Positions 1-5,025 of a stretch of 5,025 bases of DNA are shown one piece after another. Location: NCBI GenBank assembly GCA_031365665.1, contig JANLYO010000306.1, positions 1 to 5,025 of the forward strand, written 5' to 3'. A model generated the notes under the pieces. That model was not told the origin of the DNA and did no database searches. It saw only the letters and a program-made list of their open reading frames with translations. How positions within the stretch are numbered: position 1 is the first letter of the stretch; each line of letters starts with the position of its first letter. Position numbers and translations under genes: made by a program. The DNA comes from JANYCG01 sp031365665 (GTDB lineage: Bacteria; Pseudomonadota; Gammaproteobacteria; Burkholderiales; Burkholderiaceae_C).

Positions 1-2004
1 TGCAGCAACGAAGCCTCTGCGGCGGCGATGCTGGGCGCGTCCATCCACTACCCGTTGCGCGGTGCGGTGACCTGGAAATCCATTGTTGGCACCAACGTGG
101 CGGCCGACGCGCTCTCCAACCTCTCTAGCCCAGGCGTGAAGGGTGGCGTACTGATCATTGTGGGTGAGGACTACGGCGAAGGCGCCAGCGTGATCCAGGA
201 GCGCACGCATGCCTACGCGCTCAAGTCCACCATGTGCCTGCTCGACCCCCGGCCCGATCTGGGACGCATGGTGGAGATGGTGGAGCATGGCTTTCGGCTG
301 TCAGAAGCTTCCAGCATGCCCAGCATTCTGGAGCTGCGCATCCGCGCCTGCCATGTGCGTGGCAGTTTTGAGTGCAAAGACAACGTGACATCGGCTTTTT
401 CCACCAAGAACCTGATCCAGGAGCCGGCCGGTTTTGACTACATGAGCCTGGCGCACCCGCCGGTGACTTTCCGCCACGAGAAGCTCAAGGGCGACGAGCG
501 CCTGCCCGCAGCGCGCCAGTACATTCTGGACAACCATCTCAACGAGCTGTTTGAAGGCAAATACGCCGATCTCGGCATCGTGGTGCAGGGTGGCCTCTAC
601 AACACGTTGATTCGCGCGCTGCAGCAATTTGGCCTTGCCGATGCCTTTGGCGAAACGGACATTCCGATTCTGGTGCTCAACGTCACTTACCCGCTGGTGC
701 CGCAACAGCTAGGCGAGTTCTGCGTGGGAAAACGGGCGGTGCTGATGGTGGAAGAAGGCCAGCCTGAATACATCGAGCAGGAGTTGGCGACGCTGTTGCG
801 CCGCGCCGATATTCAAACCCCCTTGCACGGCAAAGACCTGTTGCAGAGCGCCGGGGAGTACACAACAGAGGTGCTAGCGGGGGGCTTGCTGCAATTTTTT
901 GAGCGCTATTTACAAACCGTTCGCCCTGAGCCTGTCGAAGGGCTTCTGGATCAGGCAAAGGCCGGCTTCGACAGGCTCAGCCCGAACGGTCGGGGAGTCC
1001 GCAATTGGCTTGACGGCAACCGGACACGGCGTGAGCAGGTGGCCAAATCCCTGCCGGCGCCCCTGCCCGCCCGCCCGCCGAGCATGTGCATTGGCTGCCC
1101 CGAGCGCCCGGTGTTTTCAGCCCTCAAGCTGGCGCAGCAGGATGTGGGCAACGTGCATATTTCGGGTGACATTGGTTGCCACGCCCTGGCCACGTTCGAG
1201 CCGTTTTCATTTGGCCATTCCATCCTCGGTTATGGCATGAGCCTGGCCAGCCGCGCCGGTGTGTCGCCGATGATGAACCGCCGGGTATTGAGCGTCATGG
1301 GCGACGGCGGCTTCTGGCACAACGGTCTCTTGACCGGTGTGCAAAGTGCGCTCTTCAACGGCGACGACGCGGTGTTGCTGATTTTCAAGAACGGCTACAC
1401 CTCGGCCACTGGCACGCAGGAGATCATCTCGACCCCCGATGAAGGCGGAAAACTGATGAGCGCCGACAAGGAACAGAGCCTCGCACACCTGAACCAGACG
1501 ATTGAAAACACGCTGAACGGCCTGGGCGTGAAATGGATGCGCACGGTGAACACCTATGAAGTTGACAAGATGCGCGCCACCTTGACGGAAGCCTTCACCA
1601 CGTCCTTCCCAGGCCTGAAAGTGATCGTTGCCGAAGGTGAATGCCAACTGGAGCGCCAGCGCCGCATCAAACCCTGGCTGGCCAGTTTGCTCTCAAAAGG
1701 CAAGCGCGTGGTGCGCGTCAAATACGGTGTGGATGAAGACGTGTGCAACGGCGACCACGCCTGCATCCGGCTCTCGGGCTGCCCGACGCTGACACTGAAA
1801 GACAACCCCGATCCGCTCAAGGTGGACCCGGTGGCAACCGTGATCGACGGCTGTGTGGGCTGCGGCCTGTGCGGTTCCAACGCCCATGCGGCGACCTTGT
1901 GCCCTTCGTTTTACCGTGCCGAAATTGTGCAGAACCCGAAGTGGCATGAGCGTCTATTGGCCGGTTTGCGCGGCAGCTTGGTAAAGGCGCTGCAACCTGT
2001 ATGA
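1..2004 (+). CDS. iorA: Indolepyruvate ferredoxin oxidoreductase, alpha subunit (5' partial)
   Basis: This is the large subunit of a 2-oxoacid:ferredoxin oxidoreductase that decarboxylates arylpyruvates such as indolepyruvate or phenylpyruvate to aryl-acetyl-CoA in the cytoplasm, using thiamine diphosphate (TPP) and passing electrons through iron-sulfur clusters. The frame is open from base 1 (667 codons visible), so the start lies upstream; I estimate 50-60 residues are missing. Numbering from the first visible codon: the SNE motif at 2-4 holds the family glutamate that activates TPP; residues 25-38 and GEDYGEGAS at 55-63 are typical of the N-terminal domain. CIGCPERP (363-370), GDIGC (389-393) and GDG (434-436) followed by Asn464 mark the TPP-binding domain. 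The C-terminal ferredoxin domain has Cys582-x2-Asp585-x2-Cys588-x5-Cys594-Pro and Cys618-x2-Cys-x2-Cys624-x9-Cys634-Pro. Residues 306-330 are encoded by an inserted palindromic repeat. The stop overlaps a short ORF (ATGA), with iorB following. Family assignment is strong; the exact arylpyruvate substrate is not determined. Confidence 0.95.
   Translation, partial: CSNEASAAAMLGASIHYPLRGAVTWKSIVGTNVAADALSNLSSPGVKGGVLIIVGEDYGEGASVIQERTHAYALKSTMCLLDPRPDLGRMVEMVEHGFRLSEASSMPSILELRIRACHVRGSFECKDNVTSAFSTKNLIQEPAGFDYMSLAHPPVTFRHEKLKGDERLPAARQYILDNHLNELFEGKYADLGIVVQGGLYNTLIRALQQFGLADAFGETDIPILVLNVTYPLVPQQLGEFCVGKRAVLMVEEGQPEYIEQELATLLRRADIQTPLHGKDLLQSAGEYTTEVLAGGLLQFFERYLQTVRPEPVEGLLDQAKAGFDRLSPNGRGVRNWLDGNRTRREQVAKSLPAPLPARPPSMCIGCPERPVFSALKLAQQDVGNVHISGDIGCHALATFEPFSFGHSILGYGMSLASRAGVSPMMNRRVLSVMGDGGFWHNGLLTGVQSALFNGDDAVLLIFKNGYTSATGTQEIISTPDEGGKLMSADKEQSLAHLNQTIENTLNGLGVKWMRTVNTYEVDKMRATLTEAFTTSFPGLKVIVAEGECQLERQRRIKPWLASLLSKGKRVVRVKYGVDEDVCNGDHACIRLSGCPTLTLKDNPDPLKVDPVATVIDGCVGCGLCGSNAHAATLCPSFYRAEIVQNPKWHERLLAGLRGSLVKALQPV
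916..990. repeat. Palindromic (REP-like) repeat, copy 1, in frame inside iorA
   Basis: Two 25-nt arms, 916-940 and 966-990, are inverted copies matching at 23 of 25 positions, separated by a 25-nt loop. The whole unit is 75 nt, exactly 25 codons, and is read through as part of IorA (TVRPEPVEG at the left arm, GFDRLSPNG at the right arm). It lies in the linker between the N-terminal domains and the TPP-binding domain, where length variation is likely to be tolerated. The right arm matches that of the copy at 2032-2103 perfectly over 26 nt (964-989 and 2078-2103). From memory, arms of this sequence are a common dispersed repeat of proteobacterial genomes, often seen in protein databases as RPEPVEG or LSLSKG peptides; copy number in this genome cannot be seen here. 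Confidence 0.88.
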
Positions 2005-2114
2005 CAGCCAATACTGTTGGCCTTGGCGCCACCGTTCACCCTGAGCTTGTCGAAGGGCTCGCATCGCTGGGCGAACAGGCTTCGACAGGCTCAGCCCGAA
2101 CGGCCTCCATATGA
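2001..2114 (+). CDS. 37-codon junction ORF overlapping iorA stop and iorB start
   Basis: This short ORF begins at an ATG that overlaps the iorA stop codon (ATGA, 2001-2004) and ends at a TGA that overlaps the iorB ATG (ATGA, 2111-2114). It has no convincing Shine-Dalgarno of its own, but both overlaps are the classic arrangement for translational coupling. The first 10 codons precede the palindromic repeat and most of the rest is the repeat itself, so the peptide (starting MTANTVGLGA) is unlikely to have a function. It may serve as a relay that delivers ribosomes to iorB, which also lacks a clear ribosome binding site. Alternatively it is the remnant of the original iorB 5' end: one added base in the repeat loop would join it in frame to iorB. 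The ORF is certain as sequence; its translation is inferred. Confidence 0.4.
   Translation: MTANTVGLGATVHPELVEGLASLGEQASTGSARTASI
2032..2103. repeat. Palindromic (REP-like) repeat, copy 2, between iorA and iorB
   Basis: Arms 2032-2055 and 2080-2103 are inverted copies matching at 20 of 24 positions around a 24-nt loop. The left end (2031-2059) matches 916-944 of copy 1 at 27 of 29 positions, and the right end is identical to copy 1 over 26 nt; the loops differ. Both copies have the same arm order and orientation, so this is one composite element inserted twice. The right arm ends 7 nt before the iorB start, so a folded hairpin in the transcript would sit over the iorB initiation region and could affect the IorA:IorB ratio. 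That effect is inference. Confidence 0.88.
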
Positions 2115-3730
2115 ATCAGCAACCCATTTCCATCCTGCTGTGCGCGCTGGGCGGCGAAGGCGGCGGCGTGCTCAGCGAGTGGCTGATCGACATTGCCCGC
2201 CATGCCGGTTATGCGGCGCAGGCCACCTCCATTCCCGGCGTGGCGCAGCGCACTGGCGCCACCACCTATTACCTGGAAGTGTTCCCTGTGCCGCTGGCCG
2301 AGCTGAAGGGCAGGCGCCCGGTTTTTGGCCTGAATCCGCTGCCGGGCCGGCTGGACATGCTGGTCTCTAGCGAGTTGCTGGAAACCGCGCGGCAGATCGC
2401 CAATGGCCTGCCCTCGGCCAATCAAACCCTGGTCATCACCTCCTCGGCCCGCGCCTTGACAACGATGGAAAAGATGGAGATGGGCGACGGCCGGCGCGAC
2501 GACGCCCAACTGGTGAAGCTGGTGCAGGACAACAGCCGCGCGCACCACGTGATCGACATGGCGCGGCTCACGCGCGAAGCGGGCACCGTGGTCAGCGCCA
2601 CCATGCTGGGCTGCATCGCCGGCAGTGGCGTTTTGCCATTTCTGACGGCCAGTTACGAGGCCGTGATCTCTGAAGGAGAGACCAAGGCCAGCGCACGGGT
2701 GAAGGCCAGCCTGCGCGGTTTTTCGCTGGGTTTGGCCGCCGTGAGCCAGCAGCGCGAGCAGCTTCGTGTGGTGGCTGATTCACTCTCAGCTTCAGCGCCT
2801 GCAGCGGCGGTTGTCCGTGACTTGACGGCCGATATCGCTTCAATGTTCCCGCCAACAGTCCATGATCTGCTGGCGCTGGGCGTGGCGCGGCTGGTGGACT
2901 ATCAAAACACGGCTTACGCAGACTTGTACGTGAGCCGTCTGAGGCAAGTGCTGGCAGCGGAGCGGCAAAGCGACCCGGCAGACGCCCATGGTTTTGCCAT
3001 CACCCGCGAGATGGTGCGCTGGCTCGCACTGTGGATGGCCTTTGACGACATCGTTCGCGTGGCAGACCTGAAAAGCCGCGCCAGCCGCTGGACCCGTGTG
3101 GTCGGCGAAGTGAAGGCCCAGCCTGATGACCTGCTCAAGGTGTACGACCACTTCAAGCCCGGCGCGCCTGAGTTTGCCGCACTGCTGCCTCAGGGCCTTG
3201 CACAGGGCGTTCTGAACCTGGACCGCCGCCGCCAGGCCGCAGGCAAACTGCCTTGGGCGATGCCGCTGAAGATCGGCACGCATTCGGTCTTCGGCATGGT
3301 GTCGCTGCGTTTGCTGGCCAGCCTGAAATGGCTGCGCGTCAAGGGCAGCCGTTATGCGATTGAGCAGGCAATGATCGAGCAATGGCTAGTCGCCGTGATC
3401 GCGGGCGCGCAAAAGGACTGGCAACTCGGCCACGAGTTGGCCCTGTGCGGTCGTCTGATCAAAGGGTATGGCGCCACCAATGAACGCGCCAAAGAAAATC
3501 TGCTGCACATCATCGAGCACCTGGCCCGCGCGGCCCCTTTCGATTCAGCCAGCTTGCGGGCGCAGGCGATCGCGCAGGCCCGCGAAGCCGCGCTGAAAGA
3601 CGAAGCGGGCACGGCGCTGGACCAGGCCCTGCTGCGACATGGCGCAGCCGCCAGACCCGTCAAGGCGCAGCCGATCCGCTGGGTCAAAACACCGCCGGGC
3701 CGGGTCAAGGCGGGCTCTGCCAAAGCCTGA
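2111..3730 (+). CDS. iorB: Indolepyruvate oxidoreductase, beta subunit with DUF6537-type extension
   Basis: This 539-residue protein is the partner of IorA. Residues about 6-215 are the pyruvate ferredoxin oxidoreductase gamma/catalytic domain, which in the family takes part in CoA and substrate handling: GGEGGG at 14-19 is the glycine-rich turn after the first strand, and GVAQRTG at 43-49 is the conserved loop corresponding to the 'QRGG' segment of archaeal IorB. Archaeal IorB is only about 200 residues; here about 300 more follow, including residues 257-279 (GVARLVDYQ then YADLY), which I recognise as the DUF6537 region found in fused and long IOR proteins. The last 25 residues are basic and proline-rich. 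ATG 2111 is the first start in this frame after a stop at 2042-2044, and the conserved first strand begins five codons later, so the start is well supported although no Shine-Dalgarno is visible. Translation is probably coupled to the upstream short ORF. Confidence 0.93.
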   Translation: MNQQPISILLCALGGEGGGVLSEWLIDIARHAGYAAQATSIPGVAQRTGATTYYLEVFPVPLAELKGRRPVFGLNPLPGRLDMLVSSELLETARQIANGLPSANQTLVITSSARALTTMEKMEMGDGRRDDAQLVKLVQDNSRAHHVIDMARLTREAGTVVSATMLGCIAGSGVLPFLTASYEAVISEGETKASARVKASLRGFSLGLAAVSQQREQLRVVADSLSASAPAAAVVRDLTADIASMFPPTVHDLLALGVARLVDYQNTAYADLYVSRLRQVLAAERQSDPADAHGFAITREMVRWLALWMAFDDIVRVADLKSRASRWTRVVGEVKAQPDDLLKVYDHFKPGAPEFAALLPQGLAQGVLNLDRRRQAAGKLPWAMPLKIGTHSVFGMVSLRLLASLKWLRVKGSRYAIEQAMIEQWLVAVIAGAQKDWQLGHELALCGRLIKGYGATNERAKENLLHIIEHLARAAPFDSASLRAQAIAQAREAALKDEAGTALDQALLRHGAAARPVKAQPIRWVKTPPGRVKAGSAKA

Positions 3731-3824
3731 TCCACCAGAAAGCCACATCCCCGACCCACAGACCCACCGGCGCAGTTGCCCACAAATTCGCCTCTAGCCT
3801 CTAGCATGCACCCACCCATTCCCT

Positions 3825-3830
3825 ACGGAG
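3825..3830 (+). promoter_or_regulatory. Ribosome binding site of the Bug receptor gene
   Basis: ACGGAG lies 7 nt before ATG 3838. It is the best Shine-Dalgarno in the window and decides this start over the out-of-frame ATG at 3806. The rest of the 107-nt gap (3731-3837) shows no clear intrinsic terminator and only a poor candidate promoter, so the receptor gene could be co-transcribed with iorAB. Confidence 0.75.
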
Positions 3831-3837
3831 CCCGCCC

Positions 3838-4830
3838 ATGAAAACCTCCCTTCGCCACTTCTCTTCGGCACTGAGCGCAATGGCGCTGGCCGTCGGCCTG
3901 CTTGCCAGCGCTTCGGCGCAGGCGCAAACGGCCTGGCCGGTCAAACCGATCCGCATGATCGTCGGTTTCCCGCCGGGCGGCGTGGTAGACCAAATTGCCA
4001 GGGCGGTTGCGCAACCCTTGCAAGAGGTGCTCGGCCAGCCCATCGTGGTCGAGAGCCGCGCTGGCGCTGCCGGCAATATTGCGGCAGATGTTGTGGCCAA
4101 ATCTGCCCCGGACGGTTATACCCTGCTCATGGCCAACAGCGGCACGGTCAGCATCAACCCGCACCTCTACGCCAAGATGCCGTTTGACCCCACCAAAGAC
4201 ATCGTGCCCGTGGCCGCTGCCGCCCGCGTGCTGGTGTTTCTGGAAGTGAACCCGCAGAAAGTCGCCGCCGCCAACCTGAAGGAGTTTCTGGCCTTGCTGA
4301 AAGCCAACCCTGGCCGTTTGACCTTTGGCACGCCCGGCAGTGGTTCGTCGCCCCACCTCGCTGCCGAGATGATGAAGACGCAAACCGGCACCTTTGCCAC
4401 GCACATCCCCTACCGTGGCGCAGCGCCCGCGCTGACCGACCTGCTGGCTGGCCAGATCGATTTCATGTTTGACCCGGGCATCGCCTTCCAGCACGTCAAG
4501 AGCGGCAAACTCAAGATGCTGGCCGTGGGCAGCCCCAAGCGCTCGCCCTTGTTCCCTGACGTGCCCACGCTGGACGAGGCGGGCCTGAAAGGATTTGACG
4601 CCGACAGCGTGTTCGGCTTCTATGCCCCCGCCGGCACACCCGCCGACGTGGTGGCGCGGCTGAACCGCGACATCAACCGCGTGCTGAACACCGCTGCCGT
4701 CAAAGACAAAATCGCCTCGCTGGGCGGCGAGATTCTGCCCATCACGCCGCAGGAATTTGGGGCCAAGGCGGCTGATGACTCCAAGCGTTTTGGGGCTCTC
4801 ATCAAGGAACGCAACATTCGAGGCGATTGA
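3838..4830 (+). CDS. Bug/TctC-family periplasmic solute-binding receptor
   Basis: This 330-residue secreted protein belongs to the Bug (TctC) family of extracytoplasmic receptors, which bind small carboxylates and other metabolites in the periplasm for tripartite tricarboxylate transporters or sensing. Residues 1-29 form a Sec signal peptide: basic start (K2, R6), hydrophobic core at about 11-24, and probable cleavage after A-Q-A (27-29). The mature protein opens with the family signature WPVKPIRMIVGFPPGG (33-48) and Asp51, then LGQPIVVE (65-72), the RAGAAG loop (74-79), PDGYTLL (91-97), FGTPGSGSSPHLAAE (163-177), and HIPYRGAAPALTDLL (from 189). Length and motif order are normal for a complete protein. 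No membrane components (TctA/TctB) are seen, so it is an orphan receptor here, as is usual for this expanded family in Comamonadaceae and Bordetella. The ligand cannot be read from the sequence; its neighbours suggest an aromatic or related carboxylate. Confidence 0.95.
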   Translation: MKTSLRHFSSALSAMALAVGLLASASAQAQTAWPVKPIRMIVGFPPGGVVDQIARAVAQPLQEVLGQPIVVESRAGAAGNIAADVVAKSAPDGYTLLMANSGTVSINPHLYAKMPFDPTKDIVPVAAAARVLVFLEVNPQKVAAANLKEFLALLKANPGRLTFGTPGSGSSPHLAAEMMKTQTGTFATHIPYRGAAPALTDLLAGQIDFMFDPGIAFQHVKSGKLKMLAVGSPKRSPLFPDVPTLDEAGLKGFDADSVFGFYAPAGTPADVVARLNRDINRVLNTAAVKDKIASLGGEILPITPQEFGAKAADDSKRFGALIKERNIRGD

Positions 4831-4835
4831 CATGA

Positions 4836-4910
4836 CCCCCACGGTCGCCCACTGCGTGTGGCTCCCTGCCCCCCGAGGGGGCCGCATTTTTGCTTGGGGC
4901 GTCCCGGCGC
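4836..4910. repeat. GC-rich Comamonadaceae-type intergenic repeat
   Basis: The segment between the Bug gene and the thioesterase gene is built of short palindromes: CCAC/GTGG (4849-4852 with 4858-4861), then a C6/G5 hairpin (4868-4882), a T5 run, and a TTGGGGC block that could pair alternatively with the same C run. From memory this arrangement (C-run, GAG, G-run, CCGCA, T-run, TTGGGGC) is a dispersed intergenic repeat in Comamonadaceae genomes. Only one copy is present here, so the repeat status rests on recall and the exact boundaries are approximate. Confidence 0.5.
4868..4891 (+). terminator. Putative intrinsic terminator after the Bug gene
   Basis: A 6-bp all-GC stem (4868-4873 with 4877-4882) with a 3-nt loop is followed after 4 nt by five T residues (4887-4891), 38 nt past the Bug stop codon. 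The stem is strong but the T run is short and not immediately adjacent, so termination may be partial. It would separate the Bug gene from the thioesterase gene, which then needs its own promoter or read-through. Confidence 0.5.
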
Positions 4911-4917
4911 AAAAACA

Positions 4918-5025
4918 ATGAGCAAAATAGTTGTCCACACCATTCAAGTCGAATTCGGTGACTGCGACCCGGCGGCCATCGTCTGGTTCCCAAATTTCTT
5001 CCGCTGGATCGACGCGGCCTCGCGG
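4918..5025 (+). CDS. 4-hydroxybenzoyl-CoA thioesterase-type hot-dog enzyme (3' partial)
   Basis: Only the first 36 codons are in the window. Residues 11-22 (VEFGDCDPAAIV) and the following WFPNFFRW and IDAASR segments closely match, from memory, the N-terminus of the Pseudomonas sp. CBS3 4-hydroxybenzoyl-CoA thioesterase, a cytoplasmic hot-dog fold enzyme that hydrolyses aromatic acyl-CoA to acid plus CoA. In that enzyme Asp17 is the catalytic carboxylate; the second Asp of GDCD here is also residue 17. The family usually runs to about 140 residues, so roughly 100 are beyond the edge. Start ATG 4918 fits the family N-terminus; the upstream ribosome binding site is weak, and a GC-rich repeat ends just before it. 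The actual acyl-CoA could be another aryl-CoA, for example one made by or downstream of IorAB. Confidence 0.88.
   Translation, partial: MSKIVVHTIQVEFGDCDPAAIVWFPNFFRWIDAASR

Noticed and set aside
28..30. ATG at 28 as the true iorA start
   Set aside because: The frame is open to base 1, and the upstream codons encode the conserved SNE segment with the TPP-activating glutamate, so the real start is outside the window.
899..1240. 113-codon + strand open frame overlapping iorA, containing the LSLSKG peptide
   Set aside because: The LSLSKG peptide is just the palindromic repeat read in another frame; iorA carries conserved motifs throughout the overlap.
916..2103. The two palindromic repeats as a CRISPR array, attachment sites or insertion sequence ends
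   Set aside because: Only two copies 1.1 kb apart, each itself palindromic, and the DNA between them is ordinary iorA coding sequence with no transposase, integrase or spacer structure.
2840..3382. 180-codon open frame on the - strand opposite iorB
   Set aside because: It is the complement of a conserved coding region, has no ribosome binding site or recognisable motif, and its composition is that of a shadow frame.
3790..3803. Tandem 7-nt repeat GCCTCTA x2 in the iorB-Bug gap
   Set aside because: Only two short units with no nearby partner or known function; probably chance or slippage.
3776..3804. Possible promoter (TTGCCC, 17 nt, CTCTAG) before the Bug gene
   Set aside because: The -10 match is poor and such partial matches are expected by chance; not strong enough to list as a feature.
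3823..4947. 374-codon open frame on the - strand opposite the Bug gene
   Set aside because: It lies antisense to a clear Bug receptor with all family motifs; the translation is rich in His, Arg and Gly with no recognisable domain, as expected for the shadow frame of a GC-rich gene.

Overview
The window is GC-rich, densely coded DNA with every supported gene on the + strand. It looks like a chromosomal aromatic-compound catabolism locus of a betaproteobacterium, most likely Comamonadaceae (the Acidovorax, Polaromonas, Rhodoferax and Variovorax kind). I infer this from three things: an orphan Bug-type periplasmic receptor, two copies of a palindromic repeat whose translations read like 'RPEPVEG' and 'FDRLSPNG', and a C6/G5 hairpin repeat before the last gene that I remember from Comamonadaceae intergenic regions. 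No database search was possible.

Layout: (1) 1-2004 is the 3' part of iorA, the thiamine-diphosphate and iron-sulfur subunit of an indolepyruvate (arylpyruvate):ferredoxin oxidoreductase; its start lies before the window. It carries a 75-nt palindromic repeat in frame at 916-990. (2) 2001-2114 is the iorA-iorB junction. It holds a second copy of the repeat and a 37-codon ORF joined to both flanking genes by ATGA start/stop overlaps. (3) 2111-3730 is iorB, with the gamma-type oxidoreductase domain followed by a long C-terminal extension of the DUF6537 kind. (4) 3731-3837 is a short gap with a good ribosome binding site at its end. (5) 3838-4830 encodes a Bug/TctC-type extracytoplasmic solute receptor. 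(6) 4831-4917 is a gap filled by a GC-rich repeat containing a terminator-like hairpin. (7) 4918 to the window edge is the start of a 4-hydroxybenzoyl-CoA thioesterase-type hot-dog enzyme.

Working together (inference): the receptor would bind an exogenous carboxylate, possibly aromatic. IorAB would oxidatively decarboxylate an aryl-2-oxoacid to an aryl-acetyl-CoA while reducing ferredoxin, and the thioesterase would hydrolyse an aromatic acyl-CoA. The individual families are recognisable; the shared pathway and its substrate are not shown by the sequence.

The most unusual feature is what the repeats do to the ior operon. One copy is translated as about 25 extra residues in a linker of IorA. 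The other sits between iorA and iorB. There, one extra base in the repeat's loop would fuse the 37-codon ORF in frame to iorB, so the present iorB start may be a re-initiation start created by insertion of the repeat followed by a frameshift. I see no complete novel defence, mobile or regulatory system here, and no tRNA, rRNA, CRISPR or insertion sequence.
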